NCBI GenBank assembly: GCA_016297555.1
Contig: JAEDGK010000009.1
Span: forward strand, 1-30,702
Reading direction: 5' to 3'
Origin: Clostridiaceae bacterium
Lineage (GTDB): Bacteria > Bacillota > Clostridia > Oscillospirales > Acutalibacteraceae
Length of the DNA: 30,702 bases
Positions 22,308 to 30,702 of the stretch are shown one piece after another. Both the position numbers and the translations under genes were made by a program. Below the pieces are notes generated by a model. It did no database searches, was not told the origin of the DNA, and saw nothing but the letters and a program-made list of their open reading frames with translations. Numbering within the stretch: the stretch's first letter is position 1; each line of letters starts with the position of its first letter.

Positions 22308-23980
22308 TAATGATTTTCCTCCTGTTTTACATTTAACAACATTTCCTTAGCCGTTTCAAGCTGCAATGAGGTTATGCTGCCGCCGCCGGCTATTCTTGCA
22401 ATCTCGGCGGCTCTGCCGTCAAAATCAAGAAGCTTGATTTCGGTATATGTTTTTTCCGCCTTGACTGATTTTGTTATTTTCATATGCCTGTCCGCCTGAG
22501 CGGCAATTCTGGCAAGATGGGTAACGCAGATTACCTGCCTGCCCCGCGAGACCTGAGCGAGCTTTAATGCAATTTTTTCAGCCGCAGAGCCGCTCACGCC
22601 CGAATCTATTTCGTCAAATATCAGCGTTGAAACGCTGTCCTTAACCGACAAAACATTTTTAATGGCAAGCATTATTCTTGAAAGCTCGCCGCCCGAAGCG
22701 ATTTTGGCAATCGGCTTCGGATCCTGCCCGGGATTTGCGCTGATGAGGAATTCAATGGCGTCCGCACCCTTTGAGGTCAGCGCAGTCTCCTTTCTGTCAA
22801 CAACAAATTTTACCTTGGGCATATCGAGAAACTCGAGCTCGGCTTTAACGCTTTTTTCAAATTTTTTTGCGGCGTTCATTCGGCTTTCGGTAAGCTGAGC
22901 CGACAAAAGTTTGATTTCATCCGACAGCGCAAAAAGCTTTTTTTCAAGCGCCGATATTTTTTCATCGGATATCTCAATTTCATTTCTTTCCGCTTGCGCC
23001 TTTTCAAGGCAAGCAAGAATTTCGCTCTCCGACGCGCCGTATTTCATTGAAAGCCTGTAAAGAAAATCGAGCCTTTCATTGATTTCCGCAAGCCTTGACG
23101 GGTTAAAATCAAAGCCGCGGGCAAGCTCTCTTACACGCGCGGAAATATCGGCAAGCTCATAAGCGAGCGTGCGGATATCCTTTGCTTCCTGCTTTGCGCC
23201 GTCATAAAACCGCGACGCCGTTTCAAGCTCGCAGGCGCAGTCTTCAACTCCCGCAAGAATTCCGTTTTCATCGCTGAGTGCGGCATAGGCGCTCTCAAGC
23301 GATTTGATAACCTTGCCGCTGTTTTGAAGAAGCTCTTTTTCTTTTGAAAGCTCTTCTCTTTCACCTGCTCGGACATTTGCCTGAGTTATCTCATTTATCT
23401 GATAGTTAAGATAATCGAGCCTTGCCGCCTTTTCATCGCGGCTGTCATAGAGCGCTTCCAGCTCCTTTTTGGTTGAAACAAGCTCAACAAACACTTTTTT
23501 ATATTCACTGCGAAGCTCGCCGTTTTCCGCAAGGCTGTCAATAAAGCCGCAGTGCTTATCAGGCGAGAGGAGCGCCTGACTGTCATGCTGACCGTGAATG
23601 TTAATTAATCCCGAGCCTATCTCTTTCAGCGCGGAAACGGGCACGGGGCAGCCGTTAATGCGGCATATGTTTCGCCCCGACACGCTGAGCGTGCGGCTGA
23701 GCACGAGCGTTTTATCGGGCGTTTTATCGATGCCCATTTTGTCCAAAATCCGCTCCGTTTCATCGCCGATGTTTGCGAAAGAGGCATAGACCTCGGCATT
23801 TTCGGCTCCCGAGCGGATAAGCTCCCTTGAGGTTCTCTCTCCGAGCACGGCGTTAATGGAATCAATGACAATCGACTTGCCCGCGCCCGTTTCGCCCGTC
23901 ATAACATTGAGACCCTGATCGAACTCCAGCTCTGCGCTTTCGATGACCGCAATATTCTCAATTTTTAAACCGACTAACAT
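22307..23980 (-). CDS. recN: DNA repair protein RecN
   Basis: SMC-like ATPase that acts at double-strand breaks to hold or process DNA ends for recombination. The 557 residues show Walker A GETGAGKS at 29-36, a long coiled-coil middle (about 150-370, rich in Glu, Lys and Leu), the ABC signature ASGGELSRIMLA, Walker B LIFDEIDSGVSG and the following VICVTHLARIAAQADRH. The expected length is about 550-570. GAGGTGAG precedes the ATG, 14 bases after argR. The argR-recN order is conserved across Firmicutes. Confidence 0.97.
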   Translation of the reverse strand: MLVGLKIENIAVIESAELEFDQGLNVMTGETGAGKSIVIDSINAVLGERTSRELIRSGAENAEVYASFANIGDETERILDKMGIDKTPDKTLVLSRTLSVSGRNICRINGCPVPVSALKEIGSGLINIHGQHDSQALLSPDKHCGFIDSLAENGELRSEYKKVFVELVSTKKELEALYDSRDEKAARLDYLNYQINEITQANVRAGEREELSKEKELLQNSGKVIKSLESAYAALSDENGILAGVEDCACELETASRFYDGAKQEAKDIRTLAYELADISARVRELARGFDFNPSRLAEINERLDFLYRLSMKYGASESEILACLEKAQAERNEIEISDEKISALEKKLFALSDEIKLLSAQLTESRMNAAKKFEKSVKAELEFLDMPKVKFVVDRKETALTSKGADAIEFLISANPGQDPKPIAKIASGGELSRIMLAIKNVLSVKDSVSTLIFDEIDSGVSGSAAEKIALKLAQVSRGRQVICVTHLARIAAQADRHMKITKSVKAEKTYTEIKLLDFDGRAAEIARIAGGGSITSLQLETAKEMLLNVKQEENH

Positions 23981-23994
23981 AAAATATTCTCACC

Positions 23995-24444
23995 TCAGCC
24001 GACAAGCTCGGCAATCGCTTCCTTCATTTTTTCGGCAAGCTCGGGCGTTCTGCACAGGGCAAAAATTGTATCATCGCCCGCAAGGGTGCCGACCAAGCCC
24101 TCCCAATGCATTGAATCAAGAGCGGCGCAGGCAGCCTGAGCCATTCCGGTATAGCAGCGGATAACAAGGGTGTTGCCCGCATAATCCGCAGAGATAACGG
24201 AGTGGCTGAAAATGCTTCTGTATTTTCCGAGCAGCTCTCCCGATTCGCCGTTATCAACGGCATATCGGCTTCTGCCGAGCTCATCAACCTTTTTTATCAG
24301 GCGCAAATCCTTGATATCGCGGGAAATGGTTGCCTGAGTTGTTTCAAATCCCTCTTTTTTGAGCATTTCAAGAAGGTCTGTCTGAGTTGAAAGGCAGTTC
24401 TCTTCAATCAGCCTGATAATCGCCTCGTGTCTTTTCTTTTTCAC
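23995..24444 (-). CDS. argR: Arginine repressor ArgR
   Basis: Hexameric transcription factor that, with arginine as co-repressor, controls arginine synthesis and breakdown genes. The 149 residues comprise an N-terminal winged helix (about 1-70, with TQTDLLEMLKKEGFETTQAT and ISRDIKDLRLIKK) and a C-terminal oligomerisation/arginine domain with LVGTLAGDDTIFAL, whose GTxAGDDT motif binds arginine. The start is GTG at 24444: AAAGGA is 9 bases upstream, and a stop codon precedes it in frame. It lies 35 bases downstream of nadK and 14 upstream of recN. Confidence 0.95.
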   Translation of the reverse strand: MKKKRHEAIIRLIEENCLSTQTDLLEMLKKEGFETTQATISRDIKDLRLIKKVDELGRSRYAVDNGESGELLGKYRSIFSHSVISADYAGNTLVIRCYTGMAQAACAALDSMHWEGLVGTLAGDDTIFALCRTPELAEKMKEAIAELVG

Positions 24445-24479
24445 CGTTCTTCATCCTTTCGCGCAGCAGTCGGCTCCTC

Positions 24480-25328
24480 TTATCGCCTCTGCGCTAATTT
24501 TTTATAAAGAATATCTATAAAGTTATCCGACTTAATGCGGATGAAATTTGCCGTAAATTCAGCCCTTGATATTTCAACTCGGCAGCCCGGCTCAATAACA
24601 ATCGGCTCCGTTCCGTCGTTTGAAATGCAAAGCGAGTTTTCCTCGCCCGAGACAACGGATATAACCGCATCGGGGCGGAATATCAGCGAGCGGTCAACGA
24701 GCGAATGTGGGCACAGCGGGGTGAGCAGAATGCTTTCAAGCTCGGGGTCAACAATCGGCCCGCCCGCGGAAAGCGAATATGCAGTTGAACCCGTTGGAGT
24801 TGCAACAAGCACTCCGTCGCAAAGATAGCTGTTAAACCGAGTGCCGTTAAGAGCAACATCAATCGCCGTCATTCTCTGCTTTTCTTCGTTGGTAACAAGG
24901 CAGTCGTTTACGCAGTAATCGCTGCTTAACAATTCATCGCCGCGCTTTATGGAAGTTTTGAGCATAAGGCGCTTATCAAGAGTATAATCGCCGTCAATCA
25001 GGCGTGATAGCAGATGAAGCTCGTTATCTTCAAGCCCTGCCATAAACGCAAGCCTTCCTGCATTTACGCCGAGAATGGGCTTTTTTTCCATAACCGCAAG
25101 CTTTGCCGCGTGGATTATAGAGCCGTCGCCGCCAACGGCAATAACCGCATCACACCCTGCTATCGCTTCCTTTTGCGGTAGAAAACGCGCTCCGGTAAAT
25201 TCAAATTCCGCTTTGTATTCGGGGGAAAAGAAAATTTCAGCCCCAAGCCCGGAAAGGCTCTTGCAAATGCCCGCGGTTACATCAAAGGCTTCTTTGCGGG
25301 TTAAATTCGGCACAAGAGCGATTTTCAT
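24480..25328 (-). CDS. nadK: NAD kinase
   Basis: Phosphorylates NAD to NADP using ATP or polyphosphate in the cytosol; essential for NADPH supply. The 282 residues include the active-site motif GGDGS (66-70, usually GGDGT), then GVNAGRLAFMAGL and the NE/D-type motif VNDCLVTNE. The glycine-rich GVLVATPTGSTAYSLSAGGP segment follows, as well as the late TPLCPHSLVDRSLI strand. Length and motif order are normal. GGAGGAGAG before the ATG is a very strong ribosome site. Placed between tlyA and argR as in many Clostridia. Confidence 0.95.
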   Translation of the reverse strand: MKIALVPNLTRKEAFDVTAGICKSLSGLGAEIFFSPEYKAEFEFTGARFLPQKEAIAGCDAVIAVGGDGSIIHAAKLAVMEKKPILGVNAGRLAFMAGLEDNELHLLSRLIDGDYTLDKRLMLKTSIKRGDELLSSDYCVNDCLVTNEEKQRMTAIDVALNGTRFNSYLCDGVLVATPTGSTAYSLSAGGPIVDPELESILLTPLCPHSLVDRSLIFRPDAVISVVSGEENSLCISNDGTEPIVIEPGCRVEISRAEFTANFIRIKSDNFIDILYKKLAQRR

Positions 25329-25355
25329 GCTCTCTCCTCCTTTCGGACGCCGTTT

Positions 25356-26165
25356 TTATTTATCAAGATTTTCGTGCGAACGCTCAACAAGCTCGTGAAC
25401 CGAGCCGCTCCAGAGCATTTCGCCTCTGTCGCTTTTTTCGATATACATAAGATATTCTATATTTCCCTCGGGCCCTTTTATCGGGGAAAAATCAACGCCG
25501 ATAACTTTAAAGCCGTTTTCCGCAGCAAATCCCGTAACGGTTTTAACAACGCTTTCGTGAACGCCCTTGTCGCGCACAACACCTTTTTTGCCGATATTTT
25601 CTTTGCCCGCCTCAAACTGCGGCTTTATAAGGCAAACTGCTCTGCCGTTTGCCGCAAGGAGCGAGTGCATAACGGGCAAAATGAGCTTCAAAGAAATAAA
25701 AGAAACATCAACCGATGCAAAATCAATTTCATCGGGAACCTGCTCCCTTGTTACATATCTGAAATTCGTTCTTTCGAGATTTATAACTCTTTCGTCACAG
25801 CGAAGCTTCCACGCAAGCTGACCGTAGCCGACATCGATTGCATAAACCTTTGCCGCTCCGTTTTCAAGCATACAGTCGGTAAACCCGCCCGTTGAAGCTC
25901 CGATGTCCATACAAATGCAGTTTTCGAGGCTCAGACCAAAGCTTTTAACCGCCTTGGCAAGTTTTAAGCCTCCGCGGCTGACATAGGGATTAACACTGCC
26001 CCTTACCTCAACAACATCGGTATCACGCACGGCAACACCGCCCTTTAAAGCCTTTTGACCGTTAAGATAGACGCTGCCCGCCATTATCATAGCCTTTGCC
26101 TTTTCACGGGTTTCGGCGTATCCTCTTTCAAAAACGGCAACATCAAGCCGTATCTTTTCGCTCAT
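25356..26165 (-). CDS. tlyA: TlyA family rRNA 2'-O-methyltransferase
   Basis: Predicted SAM-dependent enzyme of the TlyA family, which 2'-O-methylates cytidines of 16S and/or 23S rRNA; in other species it is linked to capreomycin susceptibility. The 269 residues have an N-terminal S4 RNA-binding domain (about 3-60, RLDVAVFERGYAETREKAKA) followed by an FtsJ-like methyltransferase with SAM motif DIGASTGGFTDCML near 86 and DVSFISLKLILP. The KPQFEAGKENIGKKGVVRD segment is characteristic. The ATG overlaps the dxs stop as ATGA. Some members are called haemolysin A historically, but the domains indicate rRNA modification. Confidence 0.93.
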   Translation of the reverse strand: MSEKIRLDVAVFERGYAETREKAKAMIMAGSVYLNGQKALKGGVAVRDTDVVEVRGSVNPYVSRGGLKLAKAVKSFGLSLENCICMDIGASTGGFTDCMLENGAAKVYAIDVGYGQLAWKLRCDERVINLERTNFRYVTREQVPDEIDFASVDVSFISLKLILPVMHSLLAANGRAVCLIKPQFEAGKENIGKKGVVRDKGVHESVVKTVTGFAAENGFKVIGVDFSPIKGPEGNIEYLMYIEKSDRGEMLWSGSVHELVERSHENLDK

Positions 26166-28042
26166 ATTTCGCCCATTCCCTCCTCAACAACGCGAGCCAT
26201 TCCGCGCGCATCAAGCGAATACTTTTCCATAAGCCTGCCGACGCTCGCATGAGGAACAAATTCATCATCAACGGCGGTCAGAGAATATTTCCCGCCAAAG
26301 CCCCTTTCAAGAAGCTCTGCGGCAAAGCCCTCGCCCGCTCCGCCTCGGCGCATTCCCTCCTCAAAGAAGAAAACGCCCCTGCAATTCAAAACGGCGTCAA
26401 CCGATTTTTTCGGCAGAGGTTTAATCCTGCCGAGCTTGATTATTTTAACGGACAAGCCCTTGTCTGCAAGGATTTCCGCGGCTGAAAGCGCATTGAAATA
26501 GAGCCTGCCGTAGGTAACGAGGGCAATATCCGCCGTTTCTTCGCCGACTGTGCAGAACTGCTCGCCGCCGTTTGCGGGTTCATAGGCATCCTTCGGCATA
26601 CTGCCGCGCGGATATCTGATTATGACAAGATTGCTGTCTTTATAAAAAGCGTTATAAAGCGCGCTGCCGAGCTCCGCATAGGTTGCGGGCGAATAAACGG
26701 TTGTATTCGGCAAACTGCGGACTATCGAAACATCAAACAGCCCCTGATGGGTTTCGCCGTCTTCGCCGACAAAGCCCGCCCTGTCAACGGCAATAACGGT
26801 TTTTCTTCTTTGAAGCGCGCCGTCATGGATAAGCTGGTCGGCGCATCTTTGCAGAAATGTGGAATAAACCGCAAAAACGGGCAGCATACCGCCTGCCGAA
26901 AGTCCGCTTGCAAAGGTTACGGCGTGTTCCTCGGCAATGCCGACATCAAAAAATCTCTCGGGAAACTGCTTTGAAAAGCCGTCAAGCCCCGTGCCGAGAG
27001 CCATTGCGGCGGTAATGGCGCAAATCCGCCTGTCCTTTGCGGCAAATTCGCAGAGAGCTTTTCCGAATTGAGAGGAATAGCTCTCGCCCGAGGAAAGCGG
27101 CTCGCCCGTGTTAATGTCAAAGCGTGAAATTCCGTGAAATTTTTCGGGTGAGGACTCGGCAAAATCATAGCCTCTGCCCTTTAAAGTGTTGATGTGGATA
27201 ACAACGGGAGCGGCAACCATTTTGGCGCTGTCCATCGCCTCGCACAGTCCGTTGATATTGTGCCCGTCAATCGGGCCGATGTATTTAAATCCCAAATCCT
27301 CAAAAAACGAGCTTGAATAAATCAGGTTTTTGAGCATTGTTTTCAGCCTGAAAAGGTGGTTTGAAAGAGATTTTCCGACAATCGGAATTCGCCTGAGCGC
27401 CTTTTCCGTGCCCGCTTTGAAGCGGTAATACTCAGGCTTTGCTCTGACGGCGGCAAGATATCTTGCCATTGCTCCGACATTTTCGGAAATAGACATTTCG
27501 TTATCGTTGAGAATTACAATCAGCCGTGTTTTAGTTGAGCCTGCATGGTTAAAAGCTTCATAGACCATACCGTTGCCGAAAGAGCCGTCACCGATAACCG
27601 CAACGGCATAATTCTTTGAACCTTTAACGGCGTTTGCCGCGGCAATGCCCGCCGCCTGAGAAACCGAAACGCCCGCGTGACCCTCGTAAAAACTGTCATG
27701 CTCGCTTTCATCGGGGCGCACGAAGCCCGATATTCCGCCCTCTTTTCTGAGCGTTGAGAACTGTGAATATCTGCCCGTGAGCAGCTTGTGGGCATAAGCC
27801 TGATGCCCGACATCCCAAATTATTTTGTCATCGGGCGAATTAAACGATTTATGCAGGGCAACGGTAAGCTCGACCGTTCCGAGATTTGAGGCAAGATGAC
27901 CGCCGTTTTCCGAAACCGTGTCAATAAGAACCCTGCGTATCTCCGTGCAGAGCACGGCAGCCTCTCCGTCGCTGAGCGCTTTGACATCCGACGGCTGCTT
28001 AATGCCTGCAAGAATTGATTTGTTTTCCGAATTAAAATCCAT
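26162..28042 (-). CDS. dxs: 1-deoxy-D-xylulose-5-phosphate synthase
   Basis: Thiamine-diphosphate enzyme that condenses pyruvate and glyceraldehyde 3-phosphate, first step of the MEP isoprenoid pathway and a source for thiamine and pyridoxal in some bacteria. With ATG at 28042 it has 626 residues, the usual length. Features in order: GGHLASNLGTVELTVALH, WDVGHQAYAHKLLTGR, TPP motif VIGDGSFGNGMVYEAFNHAG with LNDNEMSIS, GPIDGHN, and the C-terminal RAGFVGEDGETHQGLFD. A longer in-frame opening at 28102 is rejected because it would run through the end of ispA and is unlike the family; the chosen start is 4 bases past the ispA stop. The AGGA ahead of it is weak and distant, so coupling to ispA translation is likely. 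Confidence 0.96.
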   Translation of the reverse strand: MDFNSENKSILAGIKQPSDVKALSDGEAAVLCTEIRRVLIDTVSENGGHLASNLGTVELTVALHKSFNSPDDKIIWDVGHQAYAHKLLTGRYSQFSTLRKEGGISGFVRPDESEHDSFYEGHAGVSVSQAAGIAAANAVKGSKNYAVAVIGDGSFGNGMVYEAFNHAGSTKTRLIVILNDNEMSISENVGAMARYLAAVRAKPEYYRFKAGTEKALRRIPIVGKSLSNHLFRLKTMLKNLIYSSSFFEDLGFKYIGPIDGHNINGLCEAMDSAKMVAAPVVIHINTLKGRGYDFAESSPEKFHGISRFDINTGEPLSSGESYSSQFGKALCEFAAKDRRICAITAAMALGTGLDGFSKQFPERFFDVGIAEEHAVTFASGLSAGGMLPVFAVYSTFLQRCADQLIHDGALQRRKTVIAVDRAGFVGEDGETHQGLFDVSIVRSLPNTTVYSPATYAELGSALYNAFYKDSNLVIIRYPRGSMPKDAYEPANGGEQFCTVGEETADIALVTYGRLYFNALSAAEILADKGLSVKIIKLGRIKPLPKKSVDAVLNCRGVFFFEEGMRRGGAGEGFAAELLERGFGGKYSLTAVDDEFVPHASVGRLMEKYSLDARGMARVVEEGMGEI

Positions 28043-28046
28043 AAAA

Positions 28047-28949
28047 TCAGCTTTTCCTGTTAAGGAGCCTGTCCGCAAGCTCCGCGAGGAACTCTCCTTC
28101 ACTGCCGAAAATCCCGACCGCTTCTTTTGCCTTTTCGGTCAGCTCGCGTGCAAAGCGAATTGATTCCTCCAAGCCGAGCAAAGAAACATAGGTCGATTTG
28201 CCGTTTTCCATATCGCTGCCGACAGGCTTGCCGAGCGTTTCGCTGTCGCTCGTAACATCCAAAACATCGTCAACTATCTGGAAAGCAAGGCCGATATTTT
28301 CGCAATACCTCTCAGCCGCTTTTATTTTTTCATCGTCGGCTCCCGCCGCAATGCATCCGAGCAGCGCGGAAACCCTTATCATTTCCCCTGTTTTGAGCCT
28401 GTCCGTAGCCCTGATATTCTCAAGCGGAGCGGCTTTGCCCTCGTTTGCCAAGTCCATAACCTGCCCTGCAATCATACCCGAACATCCTGCGGCTTTTGCA
28501 AGCTCGAAGCCCGCACGCGCTTTTTTATCGGTGTCAACGCCTTCGGCGGATAAAACCGTTTCAAACGCTAAGGTCAGCAGAGAATCGCCCGCAAGCAATG
28601 CGTTTGCCTCTCCGAAAGCCTTGTGGCTTGACGGCTTGCCGCGGCGCATATCGTCATTATCCATGCACGGCAGGTCATCGTGAATGAGCGAATATGTGTG
28701 AATCATTTCGGCGCCGAGCGCAAAAGGAACGGCTTTTTTGAAGTCGCCGCCGCAGACACGGCAGAATTCAAGGGTCAGCATCGGTCTTATGCGTTTGCCG
28801 CCGTTGCCGAGAGAATAATCCATAGCTTTGAGCATAACGGCAAGTCCCTCGGACTCTCTGCCCTCAAACGCCGAAGCTGAAACGCATCTGTCAGCCGCGC
28901 CGTTTATCACAGAAACATATTCGGCGCATCGTTTTTCAAAATCAATCAT
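28047..28949 (-). CDS. ispA: Farnesyl/geranyl diphosphate synthase
   Basis: Short-chain trans-prenyltransferase that builds farnesyl diphosphate from dimethylallyl and isopentenyl diphosphates, downstream of Dxs. The 300-residue protein has the first aspartate-rich motif DDLPCMDNDD with its RRGKPSSHKAFGEA continuation near 88-110, and the second motif QIVDDVLDVTSD near 230. GGKRIRPMLTLE at 53-64 is also conserved. The two-residue insertion in the first motif (DDxxxxD) is typical of bacterial FPP synthases. The start overlaps xseB by 8 bases. Order xseB-ispA-dxs is the standard Firmicutes arrangement. Confidence 0.95.
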   Translation of the reverse strand: MIDFEKRCAEYVSVINGAADRCVSASAFEGRESEGLAVMLKAMDYSLGNGGKRIRPMLTLEFCRVCGGDFKKAVPFALGAEMIHTYSLIHDDLPCMDNDDMRRGKPSSHKAFGEANALLAGDSLLTLAFETVLSAEGVDTDKKARAGFELAKAAGCSGMIAGQVMDLANEGKAAPLENIRATDRLKTGEMIRVSALLGCIAAGADDEKIKAAERYCENIGLAFQIVDDVLDVTSDSETLGKPVGSDMENGKSTYVSLLGLEESIRFARELTEKAKEAVGIFGSEGEFLAELADRLLNRKS

Positions 28950-29145
28950 TGTCTTTTGCCTTTCCTGCCGAAAGCTCGGTTATTTTAAGCTGCGCCGCGT
29001 CAAGGCATTTGGCGCAGTCGGCGGCAAGCACGGTTCCCTCTTCATAAAGCTTCATCATTTCGTCAAGAGAAAGATTTCCGTTTTCAAGCTTGTCCGTTAT
29101 TTTTTCAAGCCGTTCAACGGCTTTTTCATAATTCATTTTTTCCAT
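28942..29145 (-). CDS. xseB: Exodeoxyribonuclease VII small subunit
   Basis: The 67-residue small subunit of exonuclease VII, which degrades single-stranded DNA; several XseB chains coat the coiled coil of each XseA. The typical helical-hairpin sequence is present: YEKAVERLEKITDKLENGN and LSLDEMMKLYEEGTVLAADC. The ATG at 29145 directly follows the xseA stop codon (no gap), and the 3' end overlaps ispA by 8 bases. A second in-frame ATG three codons later is possible but the first fits the junction. Confidence 0.95.
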   Translation of the reverse strand: MEKMNYEKAVERLEKITDKLENGNLSLDEMMKLYEEGTVLAADCAKCLDAAQLKITELSAGKAKDND

Positions 29146-30354
29146 TTATTCGCACCTTACCTGTTTAACTTCACATTCAAGGCTGCCCGAGCCGAGCCGG
29201 ACATCGATCATATCACCGTTTTTGACGCTCTGCGCCTCTGTTATTATTTTTCCGCCCTTGCTTGCAATTCCGTAGCCCCTCGCAAGAATTTTGAGAGGGC
29301 TCATTGCGTCAAGCTTGGCGCAAAGCTCCGAGAGCTCCTTTGAGCGCACGGTCAGCGAATGGCGCACGGAGGAATCCATAGCCATAACCGCCCTGTCGCA
29401 CCTGAGCGCCAAATTATCAACATAGTTTTTCGGACTGAGCCTGCGCAAAGCGGAATTAATTATTTCAAGATTTGCCCGTTCTTTGGAGAGCCTGTCCGCC
29501 GCCGCACCGTTCATACGCCTTTGCGCCTCGGAAATGATTTCTCTGTGGCGCACAATGTCGGGAACGGCAAGCTCGGCCGCCGCAGACGGAGTGGGAGCGC
29601 GCAGATCCGCCGCAAAATCGCATATTGTGAAATCCGTTTCGTGACCGACTGCGGAAATTATCGGGATTTCGCTTGCGGCAACCGCGCGGGCAACAATCTC
29701 TTCATTAAAAGCCCACAAATCCTCAATCGAGCCGCCTCCGCGCCCGACAATGAGAACATCCGCCGCCTTTTCCCTGTTAAAAAGCTCAATGCCCGCCTTT
29801 ATCTGAGCAGCGGCAAGCTCACCCTGAACGGCGGCGGGGCAAAGAATAAGCTCCGCAAGAGGAAAACGGCGGGAAACAACATTGATTATATCTCTTATTG
29901 CCGCTCCCGTGGGCGAAGTAACAACGCCGACCCGCATTGGGCACTCGGGTATCGCTTTTTTACGCTCGGGAGCAAACAAGCCTTCTGCGGCAAGCTTATT
30001 TTTAAGCTGTTCAAACGCAAGGCTGAGAGCGCCCGTGCCGTCGGGCTGCATATCGTCAATATAAAGCTGATAAACTCCGTCGCGCTCAAACACGGCAACC
30101 CTGCCGCGGATGATAACGCTCATTGAATTTTCAGGCATAAATTTCAGCCGCATATTGGCGGATTTGAACATAACCGCCTTTATCGCCGAAAATTCATCCT
30201 TGATTGTCATATAGTAATGACCGGTTTTATAGTGGTTTGTAAAGTTGGATATTTCTCCCTGAACAAAAACCGTTTGGAGATTCATATCCTGCTCAATTAT
30301 CGATTTAACATATCTGTTGAGCTGGCTGACGCTCAAAACAACGCCGTCACCCAT
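29146..30354 (-). CDS. xseA: Exodeoxyribonuclease VII large subunit
   Basis: Catalytic subunit of exonuclease VII. The 402 residues have an N-terminal OB-fold (about 5-105, VSQLNRYVKSIIEQD, FVQGEISNFTNHYKTGHYYM) for single-stranded DNA binding. The catalytic core follows, with VGVVTSPTGAAIRDI, ADVLIVGRGGGSIEDLWAFN and SAVGHETDFTICDFAADLRA near 225-260, and then a long helical segment and C-terminal strand KILARGYGI. AAAGGAG precedes the ATG. It begins 39 bases after the M22-like gene and is followed without gap by xseB. Confidence 0.96.
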   Translation of the reverse strand: MGDGVVLSVSQLNRYVKSIIEQDMNLQTVFVQGEISNFTNHYKTGHYYMTIKDEFSAIKAVMFKSANMRLKFMPENSMSVIIRGRVAVFERDGVYQLYIDDMQPDGTGALSLAFEQLKNKLAAEGLFAPERKKAIPECPMRVGVVTSPTGAAIRDIINVVSRRFPLAELILCPAAVQGELAAAQIKAGIELFNREKAADVLIVGRGGGSIEDLWAFNEEIVARAVAASEIPIISAVGHETDFTICDFAADLRAPTPSAAAELAVPDIVRHREIISEAQRRMNGAAADRLSKERANLEIINSALRRLSPKNYVDNLALRCDRAVMAMDSSVRHSLTVRSKELSELCAKLDAMSPLKILARGYGIASKGGKIITEAQSVKNGDMIDVRLGSGSLECEVKQVRCE

Positions 30355-30393
30355 TCGCCGCCGCTCCTTTCAGGTAACCGCCGATTGAATTTT

Positions 30394-30702
30394 TCAACTG
30401 TTTCTCATTGCCGCAAGTATAGCCGCTCCCGCCGCATTGTCGCACGAAAAATCGGGCGCGGCAAAATCTGCGCCGAACTTGCGCTTCATTCTCTCCGCTA
30501 TCAATGAATTTGACATAACGCCGCCCGCGCAGACAATGGGAAGCCCGCCGTATTTTTCAGCGGCAAACTCCGCCATTTTCTCAACGGTCAGCGCAACAAA
30601 ATCTATGCAGTAGCGCGCGACATCTTCTTTGGGCGCTCCGCTTTGAAGCATATGAGCGCACTGATTTTCAAGCCCCGAAAGGCTGCATTTTCCGTCTTTG
30701 AC
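30394..30702 (-). CDS. TsaD/Gcp (M22)-like ASKHA-fold protein, 3' part
   Basis: The frame enters from the window edge and gives the last 102 residues. It carries CSLSGLENQCAHMLQSGAP, a helical middle, and the C-terminal sugar-kinase/HSP70-type nucleotide-site segments GGLPIVCAGGVMSNSLIAER and the short closing motif SCDNAAGAAILAA, which match the TsaD/Kae1/M22 superfamily (NxxxGxxA-type end). TsaD works in tRNA t6A synthesis; however, this end is shorter and more divergent than TsaD proper, so a paralogue of unknown role is more likely. The N-terminal metal-binding HxxxH lies outside the window. The gene precedes xseA on the same strand. Confidence 0.75.
   Translation of the reverse strand, partial: VKDGKCSLSGLENQCAHMLQSGAPKEDVARYCIDFVALTVEKMAEFAAEKYGGLPIVCAGGVMSNSLIAERMKRKFGADFAAPDFSCDNAAGAAILAAMRNS

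Noticed and set aside
28043..28102. 20-residue N-terminal extension of dxs
   Set aside because: Lies inside the ispA coding end and lacks similarity to DXS N-termini; the start at 28042 gives the normal length.
29359..30126. Long plus-strand frame of 255 codons opposite xseA
   Set aside because: Antisense to an unmistakable XseA; basic, low-similarity translation, typical shadow frame.

Overview
The window looks like the chromosome of an anaerobic, probably gut-dwelling Firmicute of class Clostridia (Oscillospiraceae/Ruminococcaceae-like). This is inferred from gene order and style: the conserved Firmicutes run xseA-xseB-ispA-dxs-tlyA-nadK-argR-recN, strong AGGAGG-type ribosome sites, GTG/TTG starts, and plant-glycan genes between housekeeping genes. 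Almost everything is on the minus strand; the exceptions are a DUF362 gene, a secreted ceramidase-like gene and one short gene remnant. I saw no CRISPR array, phage, transposase, rRNA or known defence system.

Region by region. (1) 1-3835: the start of an unknown gene, a GPH/MFS-type transporter with a very long charged tail, then a terminator, a GH43 glycosidase and a Dabb-domain protein, i.e. a small carbohydrate locus. (2) 3890-5262: tRNA-Leu(CAA) with a good promoter, a divergent DUF362 gene, a strong hairpin and a possible gene relic. (3) 5289-8445: IMP dehydrogenase of an unusual type closely resembling the Tritrichomonas foetus enzyme, inorganic pyrophosphatase and a Gfo/Idh/MocA oxidoreductase. 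(4) 8586-10769: pyridoxal-kinase-like gene, thyA and a dihydrofolate reductase gene behind a near-consensus promoter. (5) 10981-12723: a secreted neutral-ceramidase-like protein with its own promoter and terminators.

(6) 12896-18560 is the most unusual part: a hexuronate/glycan catabolic cluster in visible decay. Tagaturonate reductase (uxaB), altronate dehydratase (uxaA) and a DUF5696-like glycosidase-like protein are intact. Between and around them are a GH95 gene cut after about 105 residues, an amidohydrolase reduced to 45 codons but still joined by GTGA and ATGA overlaps to its neighbours, and a zinc-alcohol-dehydrogenase gene lacking its 5' half and carrying a frameshift. A foreign-looking 3' gene end abuts it on the opposite strand.

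(7) 18767-30702 is a long, tightly packed minus-strand run: a TsaD/M22-like protein (cut by the window edge), exonuclease VII subunits, farnesyl diphosphate synthase, DXP synthase, TlyA rRNA methyltransferase, NAD kinase, ArgR, RecN, then a sugar isomerase/epimerase, an SGNH hydrolase, TyrRS and a Cof-type HAD phosphatase. Many junctions are ATGA or TAATG overlaps, suggesting translational coupling.
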